From positions 699,400 through 763,399 of the forward strand of contig BJOX01000219.1 in NCBI GenBank assembly GCA_009731375.1: 64,000 nt of DNA. Reading direction: 5' to 3'. Every line of letters starts with the position of its first letter. The stretch's first letter is position 1. The DNA is from Paulinella micropora (taxonomy: Eukaryota > Cercozoa > Imbricatea > Euglyphida). This document shows positions 33,037 to 41,912 of this stretch, piece after piece. A program made the position numbers and the translations under genes. Under the pieces are notes generated by a model, which had not been told where the DNA came from, made no database searches, and saw only the letters and a list, made by a program, of their open reading frames with translations.

Positions 33037-33849
33037 TTAACTGCTTTTTAACAAATTAAAAAATGATGTAAATAAATTAAAATAATTCGTCTCGCGGTAA
33101 ATCAACAATGTCATTACGATACCCAAACCGTTTAGGTTAATTGGTTGGTCGTTTTCGTCAGTTAAGTAAAACCTATACACATTGCTTGAACTAGTAGATA
33201 ATCTTTTGCCGTATTCACTGCCCGAGCCATCGTAGATAACAGAGCCGAACGGGATTTCATTTGCCGTGTATATTTCTTGGAGCACGTGATTATCACCCTC
33301 ACCAACTAGGTCGCTTTGTAGATACAAAGGTTTTTCGCCAGTCAAGATTATGACATTTGGAGACCTAATGGTATTGTTACCAAAGAAATATGTTGAGTTG
33401 CGGTCAAAACCCATTACTTCGTGAATACGAGTTTCGGTGTCAAATATAAACCGCAGTTGAATGCCTCCATTGTTCGCTACTGTAAATAATAGCTTGCCGT
33501 CTTCTGGGTCGGTGTTTGTGTTGTTGCTTGTAACTGTGTATGTGTAGTCATTGGGGCTGTCTGCGGTTAGCACCTCGGCCAGTTTATTTTTTAAGTTGTT
33601 CATTGTGTAGTTTCCCTCTGGTATCGTAATCAGAGCCTCAAATCCATCTTCACTCAGAGTAAAAGTATTATAGGGGCTCGCCACAGAGTAATACGACTTC
33701 GGCACATAGATATGAAGAATTTTACAATGGGTAGGATTGTCTAGCGGTTTCATATCAACGGAGTGAGTGAAATCACTGTCCGTGCCGTTTATCCTATTTT
33801 TGCTATTGACATAGTAAATGTTGCTACTTTGCCCACCGCGGTATTCCAT
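33037..33849 (-). CDS. penton / minor capsid protein, single jelly-roll type
   Basis: I choose ATG at 33849 (270 residues). The longer upstream frame lies in the leader and overlaps the protease end. The start reads MEYRGGQSSNIYYVNSKNRI followed by DSDFTHSVDM, the typical opening of PLV and virophage penton proteins, where an N-terminal Ser/Asn-Arg segment precedes a D-F beta strand. Later text (YTYTVTSNN, GGIQLRFIFD, VMGFDRNSTYFFG) is beta-rich. Pentons cap the five-fold vertices. A GCAGAGACT motif sits 1 base upstream of the ATG. The frame is intact. Confidence 0.8.
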   Translation of the reverse strand: MEYRGGQSSNIYYVNSKNRINGTDSDFTHSVDMKPLDNPTHCKILHIYVPKSYYSVASPYNTFTLSEDGFEALITIPEGNYTMNNLKNKLAEVLTADSPNDYTYTVTSNNTNTDPEDGKLLFTVANNGGIQLRFIFDTETRIHEVMGFDRNSTYFFGNNTIRSPNVIILTGEKPLYLQSDLVGEGDNHVLQEIYTANEIPFGSVIYDGSGSEYGKRLSTSSSNVYRFYLTDENDQPINLNGLGIVMTLLIYRETNYFNLFTSFFNLLKSS

Positions 33850-33850
33850 C

Positions 33851-33874
33851 GCAGAGACTAGTCTCCACACCTCT
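33851..33874 (-). promoter_or_regulatory. degenerate copy of the GCAGAGACT leader motif (penton)
   Basis: Plus-strand GCAGAGACTAGTCTCCACACC just upstream of the penton ATG. It resembles the 26-bp motif at 37264-37289 with several mismatches. Confidence 0.4.
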
Positions 33875-33919
33875 ATTTTTTGGATATATAATAGAAAATA
33901 TATTTTTGTTTTAATTACT

Positions 33920-35983
33920 TCAAATGAATGTATCAAAGCCGTAGCCGTTCTGTGCTTTCAACTCCTCCGCTTCCTTCTCCTTCAAATCAGTCCAACCACT
34001 AGCAAATTTGAAGCGGTTCCCTTTCGCCCGCTCTAACAAAAACCTAATACTATGCCACCCGCAGGTTGTGCTCGTGTCGCTTTGGTTTTTGACTTGATTG
34101 ACTTTCATAAGCAGGTATGTGTTCGGCTTACTCTTTTCAATAAGCTGTTTCATTTGGTGTAGAAATAGCTCGGTCGGCTTATACAGTGCGAGAGGGTCGT
34201 AGATTTCAATAGAGTCGTCTTTAATGGTGTCAATCCAAACAGCAATCCAATGTGAGCCTGGTTGGCTAGACTTATCCAAGTTCATTATAAAACCATAATT
34301 CTTTCTTTTTTCTGGTTTTAGTTTGTTTATTTCGTCGCTGGCTACCGTGCCGATATACCAATCGTGCTTCCTCATAATGGTGTCTATTTCATCCGTCATC
34401 AATCCTCGGTAGGGGCCTCCTCCCCCGATTTCGGGTGTTGTGTCGGCAGTGATTTCGGTTGTTTTGTCGGCGGGGATTTCAGGTGTTGTGTCGGGCGGGG
34501 GTTCGGTGTTGGTTTCAGGTATGGTGTCGGGTGATATGTCGGCCATGGTTTCGGTGGGGGTATTGGGTGCGGTTTCTGGGGCTGGCGGTTGAACTTCTGG
34601 CTGTGGAACTTCCTCGGTTGGTTGAATACCGAGATTATTTGAAACTTGATTTTTAATATTTGGGTCGCTTCTCATTTCATTTACTAAGTTATTTACATAA
34701 TCCTTCTTCTTCATTTTCTTCTTGTATTTACCCTTCTTCAAATATTTCTTAATTTTTGCTATTGTTAAAAGTTTGTGTATTAATTCCTCCATCGTTTTTG
34801 CCCCAGCACCAGCTTGGTTTATTCCCAAATAATCAGCGAGTTTCTTTCTCATTTCATTCTGGTCTATTCCTAAATCAATACCTTCATCTACTATAACTTG
34901 TGCCATACCAGCAGTCGTGTGTTTTCCTTTAACTTTTTTTGGTGGTGGTTTGCCCCGAGCTTTCATTTCTTTTTCCAAAGCAGGGCCCAAAGTTTTGGGT
35001 ATATCCAATTTCGGATACTTGTAATCATTTCTTAAACCTGCGGATATGTATGATATTTTATCTTTAATTTCAAAGTGTTTCGCTTTAGCCTCAGCTTGCT
35101 TTTTTTCTTGTTCTAATTCTTTTTTGTATTGTTCAGCCAGTTCTTTCTGCTCATCTGCTGATTGAGCATCGGCTATCGCTTTCTCTATTCCTTTACCAAG
35201 TTTGATAAATTCTTTTTTGCTCAAGCTTTTAATAAATTTAGTTGTAAAGCCCGCTTTCTTCATTAATTCAATGTATTTTTCTTTTAATTCTTTTTCAGCC
35301 TTTTTCTCTTCTTTTGTTTTCAATGGCATATGTTTTTCTTCTGGTGCTTGGGGTGCTTGTGGTGGTGCTTGTGGTGGTCCTAATTGTGGTGCTTGTGGTG
35401 GTCCTAGTTGTGGTGCTTGTGGTGGTGCTTGTATGTATTGAGGTTGGAAAGGTGGTAATAGCATTAAATTATTTTTTCTATCTTGTTCAAATTTTACATC
35501 CTCTATAAGTTTTTGCTCTCTGTTCGCCTCCCTTATTAATTCTTCTTGTCTTTCCTTCATTTCCGCATTCTCCTTCCTCTCCATTCTTTTCTTCTCATCT
35601 TCTGCCTGTTCTCTTAACTTCTTTTCCTTTTCCTCCTGCTCGTGTATTAGTTCATATTTTTTCAGCAGGTTGTTTTGTATCTGGTTGCGGTTCTCGTGTT
35701 CAAGGCGATTGAATTCGGACTTGATTATTCGCTCTTTTGTAGGGACTCCGCCCCTACGACCCCGCCTGTTGGGTTTGGAATGGGTATCCCCTTTCATATA
35801 TTTCAGAAACAGTTTAACGATTTGAAGTGTTGAAAGGTCATTCGTTTTCTCGCCAAAGTTGAGATATGCTCGTTTGCCTTTTACTTTAATATATGGTCGG
35901 CCATCTTTGGTTCTGTATATCCTCGGCGGTCGTTGTTTTCGCAGAGACTTCGCCTCCGCACCTCCACGAGTTTTGGTCTTCAT
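33920..35983 (-). CDS. adenain-like (Ulp1/C5-type) maturation protease with long N-terminal extension
   Basis: 687 residues. Residues about 520-687 form the cysteine protease: GSHWIAVW (His 578), SIEIYDP (Asp 596), NQSD (Gln 634) and TTCGWHS (Cys 641). The Gln-Cys spacing of 7 matches adenain. In related viruses this enzyme cleaves capsid precursors during assembly. The N-terminus is unusual: a basic Arg/Gly/Lys start, a long Glu/Lys coiled coil (about 115-165 and 230-320), a PPQAPQLG-type repeat (about 185-215), and a Thr/Pro/Glu repeat before the protease. It may be a fusion of a structural or scaffold part with the protease. The frame is open throughout. A 26-bp leader motif found before the ATPase gene lies here inside the first 15 codons. 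Confidence 0.87.
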   Translation of the reverse strand: MKTKTRGGAEAKSLRKQRPPRIYRTKDGRPYIKVKGKRAYLNFGEKTNDLSTLQIVKLFLKYMKGDTHSKPNRRGRRGGVPTKERIIKSEFNRLEHENRNQIQNNLLKKYELIHEQEEKEKKLREQAEDEKKRMERKENAEMKERQEELIREANREQKLIEDVKFEQDRKNNLMLLPPFQPQYIQAPPQAPQLGPPQAPQLGPPQAPPQAPQAPEEKHMPLKTKEEKKAEKELKEKYIELMKKAGFTTKFIKSLSKKEFIKLGKGIEKAIADAQSADEQKELAEQYKKELEQEKKQAEAKAKHFEIKDKISYISAGLRNDYKYPKLDIPKTLGPALEKEMKARGKPPPKKVKGKHTTAGMAQVIVDEGIDLGIDQNEMRKKLADYLGINQAGAGAKTMEELIHKLLTIAKIKKYLKKGKYKKKMKKKDYVNNLVNEMRSDPNIKNQVSNNLGIQPTEEVPQPEVQPPAPETAPNTPTETMADISPDTIPETNTEPPPDTTPEIPADKTTEITADTTPEIGGGGPYRGLMTDEIDTIMRKHDWYIGTVASDEINKLKPEKRKNYGFIMNLDKSSQPGSHWIAVWIDTIKDDSIEIYDPLALYKPTELFLHQMKQLIEKSKPNTYLLMKVNQVKNQSDTSTTCGWHSIRFLLERAKGNRFKFASGWTDLKEKEAEELKAQNGYGFDTFI
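35941..35966. promoter_or_regulatory. 26-bp motif copy inside the protease gene start
   Basis: Exact copy of 37264-37289 (GCAGAGACTTCGCCTCCGCA plus CCTCCA), here encoding part of GGAEAKSLR near the protease N-terminus. Confidence 0.45.
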
Positions 35984-36042
35984 ATTGTATATATTGTTAG
36001 AAAAAAAATTAATATAAGATTTTACATTTGTAGAGACTTCGC

Positions 36043-36357
36043 CTAACGAAATTTAACAGCTCCTCCTCGTTGCTTGCCGTCTCCTTGCTTCATCGCGGCC
36101 TTCGCTACACGGTCAGCATAAGGCACTCCTACATCGCTAAGAAAGGTAGCACCCCTTGAAATCAATTGGTTCTTCTTGATAAACCTATTAGCATCCACTA
36201 TCGCTTTTCCGACCTTCGCCCAATTTACTTTGCCTCCTGTTTGTTTCTTTTTTCCCTTCTTCTTTCGTCCTCCTGCTTGTGGCATACTGACTGGGCTTGG
36301 ATTGTAGGTGATATTGTATCCCGATGGTTGTGAAATAATCACTGGTGATGTTGGCAT
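36043..36357 (-). CDS. small basic virion-associated protein, candidate
   Basis: 104 residues. A Pro/Ser-rich start, a lysine cluster GGRKKKGKKKQTGGK, then an amphipathic helix region WAKVGKAIVDANRFIKK and a Gly/Lys/Arg end. Small proteins of this build next to the protease in adenovirus-like systems are often core or membrane-lytic proteins that the protease cleaves; this role is inference. It lies between the protease and ATPase genes. Its stop codon falls in a partial copy of the AGAGACTTCGCCT motif. Confidence 0.6.
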   Translation of the reverse strand: MPTSPVIISQPSGYNITYNPSPVSMPQAGGRKKKGKKKQTGGKVNWAKVGKAIVDANRFIKKNQLISRGATFLSDVGVPYADRVAKAAMKQGDGKQRGGAVKFR

Positions 36358-36415
36358 CTATATAATGTATAGAAAAAAAAAATAATAAAATTACAAAAAT
36401 CGCTTATTAAAATTA

Positions 36416-36454
36416 GTCCCGCAAGCGGGACAATAGACTATCGCAAGCGATAGT
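36416..36454. terminator. twin GCAA-loop hairpins at the ATPase stop codon
   Basis: GTCCCGC-AA-GCGGGAC (36416-36431) and ACTATCGC-AA-GCGATAGT (36437-36454). The ATPase stop codon (36438-36440) lies inside the second stem. Both loops read GCAA on the plus strand. Confidence 0.7.
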
Positions 36455-37262
36455 TGAAATTTTGCCTCAGTTCGTCAGATACCGAATCCACATATAAAAA
36501 GTTAAACCTCTCTTTCGTCGCATCGTGATATTTTTCAATGAAGTATTCAAGGTCATAACCGAGGTCCAGATGCTTATACACGAGTTCAATTTTATCAACA
36601 CTCTGACCAGGAAAAATAAGAAGGTAGTCTAGCTGTTTAATCGCCTCAGGTCGTAAGTCGTTTAGGTCTTGCGAGCTCATAATCACCTTTGACTTGTAGT
36701 GTCTATTTTTTTTCAGCAGGTCGCTCACGGACTTATCCCTCAACCCACTACCCAAATCATCTAACACGAAAACAACTTCTGGTGTAATGTATTTGCTCGG
36801 CCTAGGTGGTTTTTCGCCTCCCTCCTGTTTCTTCTCTTCCTCTTTACCAAAATATAAAAACTTCGGCTTCGGTTCTTCTTTCTCGTCCTGAACAATCTCG
36901 CCTTCTTCTTGCTCCTCGTCGGGTTTGTTGAGCTTGTCCAATTCGTAATCAATCACACTGTATCCGTCCGTTTTCAAATATGTGTATATCGCCATCGGGT
37001 TTCCCTTCTTCTTGAAGTGCTTAACCATTTCTTTGTAGATGTGGTCCTTGTGTATCGTGCTGGCAATAATAACAATGCGGGTCTTTTTGTCGGTCGTTCG
37101 TTTCAGGATTTCAAACAGTGCGGTCGTCTTGCCGCTCTTCTTGCGAGCGAGAAGAAAAATATTGGCATACGGTTCATCAAATAACTTATATCCTTTTGCC
37201 AACTTCTCACCATCTCCGTTTTGCTTGACTGGTTTTACCTTTACATTATTGATTTTCTCCAT
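36438..37262 (-). CDS. genome packaging ATPase, FtsK/HerA (A32) type
   Basis: 274 residues. Walker A at about residues 40-47 reads ARKKSGKTT after a hydrophobic strand IFLL. Walker B at about 163-170 is VVFVLDDLGSG. An acidic insertion (EEQEEGEIVQDEKEE) separates them. A conserved SSQDLNDL follows, the sensor region of this family. The enzyme pumps DNA into the preformed capsid. The gene lies in the minus-strand structural block; a 26-bp leader motif abuts the ATG, and hairpins cover the stop. The frame is intact. Confidence 0.88.
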   Translation of the reverse strand: MEKINNVKVKPVKQNGDGEKLAKGYKLFDEPYANIFLLARKKSGKTTALFEILKRTTDKKTRIVIIASTIHKDHIYKEMVKHFKKKGNPMAIYTYLKTDGYSVIDYELDKLNKPDEEQEEGEIVQDEKEEPKPKFLYFGKEEEKKQEGGEKPPRPSKYITPEVVFVLDDLGSGLRDKSVSDLLKKNRHYKSKVIMSSQDLNDLRPEAIKQLDYLLIFPGQSVDKIELVYKHLDLGYDLEYFIEKYHDATKERFNFLYVDSVSDELRQNFNYRLR

Positions 37263-37263
37263 A

Positions 37264-37289
37264 GCAGAGACTTCGCCTCCGCACCTCCA
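37264..37289 (-). promoter_or_regulatory. 26-bp leader motif upstream of the ATPase ATG
   Basis: Begins GCAGAGACTTCGCCTCCGCA on the plus strand, 1 base from the ATG. It is identical over 26 bp to 35941-35966 and partly matched at 36032-36044 and 33851-33874. An AT-rich tract (TATATTTTAGAATATATAAC) lies upstream on the coding strand. Confidence 0.5.
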
Positions 37290-37332
37290 ATATGTTATAT
37301 ATTCTAAAATATATTTTTTTACCTGCGGGGAT

Positions 37333-37353
37333 GTAGGGGGAGCAGGCCCCTAC
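37333..37353. terminator. GTAGGGG/CCCCTAC hairpin overlapping a stop codon
   Basis: A seven-pair stem with a 7-base loop; the stop codon of 37350-37712 (37350-37352) lies in the right arm. The stem sequence is the same as at 30034-30054. Confidence 0.65.
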
Positions 37354-37712
37354 CCCAGAAATTCTAAACAAATAACAATTCTTCCAGCTAGTGGGTCGGT
37401 CTCAATATTGCCATTGTCCGTTTTCAAGACCCTAAACGAATACTGGCCATCGGTCCAATTAATAATTCCCAAATTGTAGCTTAGATTGGAAATGTTTGCG
37501 GTGTTGCTGTCGGCGAATGTGCCGATGATTCCAATGCGGTCCATATGAAGGATTTTCGTTTTCGTTTCAGTCATATCATTCATATAGTGGATGTACTTAA
37601 CATTCATTCTAGTTGGGGTAAAGTTCAATTTAATGGTTTTGTCAAACGTTTTGCTACCGCCCGCAAAATCATTACTTAGAAAAATAATCTTTTGAAATTT
37701 ATAGTCCGCCAT
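37350..37712 (-). CDS. small beta-rich protein, probably structural, unrecognised
   Basis: 120 residues starting MADYKFQKIIFLSNDFAGGSK, with LNFTPTRMNVKYIHYMND and IVICLEFLG at the end. The alternating hydrophobic pattern suggests a single beta-sandwich. No named family recognised. Position between the ATPase and a membrane protein in the morphogenesis block suggests a virion protein. The frame is intact. Confidence 0.6.
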   Translation of the reverse strand: MADYKFQKIIFLSNDFAGGSKTFDKTIKLNFTPTRMNVKYIHYMNDMTETKTKILHMDRIGIIGTFADSNTANISNLSYNLGIINWTDGQYSFRVLKTDNGNIETDPLAGRIVICLEFLG

Positions 37713-37964
37713 CGTGATGCTCTCTATATTTACATTTATAAAATTTTTATTAATTAATATTTCTGCTCGGACTGCCTGCGAATTCTATTCACGGGTCAGT
37801 GATAAAAAAATGAAAGTTGTGTGTGGTGTATTCAAAAAGGAATAGAAACAAAATGTAAATGTGTGTATAAACCTTTTAGTGATTGGTGTGTTAGTTTTGA
37901 TGAAGCCATTCCGCCAATCTGCTCAAATGATGCTTCTTGGTATAAAACTCAACTATATGAATGC

Positions 37965-38312
37965 TCACTTCTTACTTGAAGATGGGCTAGGAAGACAGAT
38001 ACCGATAAGTAAGGTCAAAATACCGACATACGTGTTGGCTGTCTCGCACGGTAAGTTCTTTTCAGACAGCCTCACGATACAAAGGGTGATGATGGCGATA
38101 ATGATACCCATTTGAAATAAGTATTTAATAAGTCTGCTGTCAGTTGGTCTGTTTTTTATACAACAACAATTCCAGTTATCTTCCAATTCGTGCTCTACTT
38201 TTTTTTCCTCAGTCTTCAATGAAATATCCAAAACACGGTTCTTCAACTCTGGTGTTAGTTCGCCATCTGCCATATCAATGAGTGGAGGTGGAGGGTGTAA
38301 TCTAGGTGGCAT
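37965..38312 (-). CDS. small membrane protein with two hydrophobic helices
   Basis: 115 residues. A Pro-rich N-terminus (PPRLHPPPPL), a charged middle, a Cys cluster NCCCIKN, then two membrane segments, LFQMGIIIAIITLCIVRL (about 67-84) and YVGILTLLIGICLP (about 95-108). A membrane protein of the virion or of the assembly site is plausible; no family recognised. A GTAAGTG hairpin lies 2 bases upstream of its ATG. 37713-37964 downstream holds no supported gene. Confidence 0.6.
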   Translation of the reverse strand: MPPRLHPPPPLIDMADGELTPELKNRVLDISLKTEEKKVEHELEDNWNCCCIKNRPTDSRLIKYLFQMGIIIAIITLCIVRLSEKNLPCETANTYVGILTLLIGICLPSPSSSKK

Positions 38313-38313
38313 A

Positions 38314-38342
38314 GTAAGTGCTTTTTTACAAAAACCACTTAC
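38314..38342. repeat. GTAAGTG...CACTTAC hairpin, copy 2
   Basis: Seven-pair outer stem (38314-38320 with 38336-38342), with T and A runs pairing inside. Near-identical to the block at 31350-31390, including the following CAATCTCAAAAA. It lies between the fibre gene's end and the membrane protein's start. Confidence 0.6.
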
Positions 38343-38364
38343 AATCTCAAAAATTATATTGGGA

Positions 38365-41300
38365 TTACGGAGGGAAAACGACTGCTCGGATTTCTGCTAC
38401 TAAATTTGCTTGGTCTTGTAGTATATTCATAAGATTATTATTTTGCTTTTCTAAATAAATCACCTTTTCCGTTAAATGTTGAAAAGCACTGACCAATATT
38501 GGTATGAAGTCCGTGTATGATATACCTTCAAAGTTTCCATCCCCATCGTCTGCTTTTACTCCACTTTCAGATACAAATTCTGGAAATATTTTTTTAACTT
38601 CGTCCGCAATAAATCCGTGGTTCTTTTTTTCTTTCTTTTCGTCTGATTTCAAATAATATGAACAGCAGTTTATTTTCATCAGTTTATCGCAACAATCCCC
38701 GCAGTCTAGTGCTTTAATATCTGATTTTAATCTCCTGTCTGAACCAGAAGACCAAACATTCGCTCCTGCTGCAATAAAAACATAACCCGTATTGTTTTCA
38801 CCATTTGATAATGAAGTTGACCAAGCATGTAATAATCCACCTGTATTCATTACTACCGCATAACCCGATGAGTCTCCTGCTTTCATAAATATTTGTGGGT
38901 TGGTTGTATTGTTTGGTCGTTTTCTTAATGTTAAAAATCCGCTGGATGCTGTCGTCATGCTTGTATCACTCTGAGCATAGATTACACCAGTCCCCCTCGC
39001 ATAAAAATTTAAATCTTGGTTTGTACTGCTTCCCGTAGCATATATTGAATTATAACCAAAACCAACTCCCTGCGTCCCGTTGCTGTGTCTGAATTCAACA
39101 CCAGCAGAAGATGCTCCAAGATTGGCTGAAACATACAATCCTACTGGCGTAGCATGAGACCCACTTCTTGCTTCTCCTCTTATATCGGCCGTGCTATTAA
39201 CAACAGATATCCCCGCATTTGCCGTTATCGCCCCACTCGCTGTTATTGCCTTCGTTGTTAATAAGCCCGATGAACTACTGATGTATATTGCGGTGTTAAA
39301 TGTTATATTACTTCCTACCGCTACTCCTGACGCATATTGAAAAAGGAGATTAGTGCCTTTGGATATCATAAAATTTGAGGTAGCAGAACTTGACTTATCA
39401 TTAACTGCTCCGTCCCAATAGCAATCAAATTTTAATGAGACATCATTATGACTATTATTAATTAATTGAAAACAAGGATAATTTGGGTCGGCCGTTATAA
39501 ATGCTTGTATGTGTGGCCCTGCTACACCAGATGTCCCGTATAATTCTAATCCCCCCGTGTATGCCGCCAATCCTCTCGTTGTTCTTCCCAATATTAATGG
39601 TTTTCCTAGCGCCATTGTTATTTTGTCGCTCGCTGTTAATGTCGTTGTTGATATCCCCGCAGTTGAAGTAATTGATGTTCCCGTTATTGTTCCACCATTT
39701 GTTATGTTGTTTGAGTTCATATCTAAGTCCCCATAAAACCGCATACCGCCAGCATTGTTAAAACGGACAATGTCAGACGAAGCACTTTTATTATCCAAAA
39801 GTTTTGAAATATAAAGTCCCGCCCCTTTTACATCAGATGCTACATTCGTAAATACATAACCTCGTTGGTTCGCGGTTCCGCTTGTAGCAGTATTTAGAGT
39901 AAATAAGAAATACTGATAATCTCCTGATGTCTGTGAAAAGAATATATCTCCTCCATTTTGGTTTAATATCCTCGCCCCATTATATGTTATATTTCCACCA
40001 TTAGTGATAGTTTGATTATTAAAATCGGCATTGTTCGTTAAAGTTAGATATTTTATCACAGTGCTCGCCCCATTAAATGTTTTGCTTCCTGTTATGGTTT
40101 GGTCTGTTGATAGTTTTACATTTTGCCCGTCCAATGTGTCCGCATACCCTTTTGTCGCTCCGTCCGTTGCTAATGTCGGAGTTCCAAGGTTGGCTATTTT
40201 GCTACTATTACAATCTAGCCCCGAAGCATTTACCCAACCGACAATCGTCCCGTCAATAATAAAACTTATTTTTTTCGCAGAAATTTCAAAGTTGTAATAT
40301 GTTGCAGTTTTCATATCCAAACTAGCAATTGACCCGATATTACTGGTAGAATTGAAAACGATAAATGTGCCCTTTGTTGTTGAATTGATTGAATTTCCCG
40401 TTATTTCAACACCACTGCTATATGTCTTAATTCCTGCTATGGTTTGGTTTCCTGTTAGTTTCACATTTTGCCCGTCTAATGTATCCACATAACTTTTGTT
40501 TGCTCCGTCCGTTGTTGCTGATGGTGTGGCTAAGTTTGTTATTTTGTTGTTATTCAAAGATAGTGTAGTGCCAGTTGCGGTTATAATTAAAGTATTACCC
40601 GAATATAACTCAACATACGAACCCGTTATTTGTATCGGATACCAAGTCGCTGTTGCTGTCTTTTGTGCGGCAATCATTCCTATTTTTGTATCAAAGGCTA
40701 TGCCAATGCCGTCAAAAGTAGTAGGATTGGACGAACCACTTACTTCCAAAGTTGATGTAAATTTTTTATTTCCTGCCATGGTTTGGTCTCCTGTTAGTTT
40801 AACCACCGAAGTATCAAGAGTAGAAACATCCACGCCATCAACAAGATTCACATTTGTTATGCTTTGGCTTTTCATATCAAGACCCGCACTCGCATTTATT
40901 ATACTGCTAAATGTTTTAATTCCTCCTATGGTTTGGTCTCCTGTTAGTTTGACCACCGAACCATCAACTGCGAGATTAGCGAGATTAATTCCATTATATG
41001 TAGAAGCCCCTGAAATAGCATAACCATTCATATTTAGCGCCCCCGTCATACTGGCTGTGCCGTCTAATCTAAGAAAGGGTGGTGTGGTGTTTCTCCATTG
41101 CCCCGTGCTATACATAAGCAGTTGGTTATCTGCGGGGAAGCCTGATATCATCACATCGCTGTGGCTATCTATACTTCCAGCTGCTGACACTTTATTATTA
41201 TTATCATTATGCTCAAATATCCATTCATCAACGCCTTTGTCATTTAGTAAATTAACTCCTGTTATATTCTTCATTCCCATACTAATGTTGCCTGTTTCAT

Positions 41301-41820
41301 CAACATTTATCGGAAATGTTTTATTTACCCAGTTTATTGAATTATATGTTAGATAACTATTAGTGGCTATTGGTGCTGTAATGACTACATCAGAGAGTGT
41401 ATCAATTTAACCGAGGGCGGTATTATTGCATTTGCCTTCTACATCGTTGTAAGTTAAGTATTGTCCGCTTGCTTGCGCAAATATGTTTGTGTCTATCAAA
41501 TTGTATAAACTGATTTGGTGCGGATTAGAAGTATTAGAGCGGTGTTGAGTTGAAGCTTTAACTTCGTCGTTGTCCCTAACTCGTTGCTCTGTATAGTATA
41601 AATTTTTTCCTTCTTTGATGTCTGTCGTTGATTTGGTAGCTATTCGTGTATCAAATCGTCCGTCAGTATAATAAAGATTTACGGGGTCAGCATCTTCTGG
41701 TATTCTATCAGTGTTTAAGCCGATAATATTAGTGTTTGTTAAATCTAAGTTTGCGATTGATAGGCTGTCTGTCGCAATTTCACTCAAACCTAAGAGCGAC
41801 TTAAAGGAAGAACCTGACAT
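38365..41820 (-). pseudogene. S74-type tail fibre protein, one in-frame stop
   Basis: One frame runs from ATG 41820 to 38365 (1,152 codons) with a single TAA at 41407-41409. The part after the stop has its own ATG at 41280 (971 residues), so truncated products are possible. The N-terminal part has LYYTDGRFDTRI and LYYTEQRVRD, as in phage and giant-virus fibres. The middle is made of repeated KLTGDQTI-x-G-x-K-TF units alternating with N(K/T)ITNL strands, typical of trimeric beta-helix fibres. The last 125 residues start SDRRLKSDI, the Ser-Lys self-cleavage site of the peptidase S74 intramolecular chaperone, and end in a coiled coil. Such a fibre would bind host surfaces. Confidence 0.85.
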
Positions 41821-41832
41821 ATTCGTATATTA
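41821..41832 (-). promoter_or_regulatory. TAATATACGAAT element upstream of the fibre ATG
   Basis: Same 11-mer as upstream of the lipase gene, preceded on the coding strand by an A/T tract. Confidence 0.4.
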
Positions 41833-41912
41833 AGCAAAAAAAAATATCTCAGAATTTAAAACCCGAATGTTGCTAATCCGATTGGATAATTTTTACATTC
41901 ATTTAATCTTAT

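Noticed and set aside
37861-38115. Plus-strand frames opposite the PLV structural genes
   Set aside because: They overlap well-supported minus-strand genes and have no motifs; antisense shadows.
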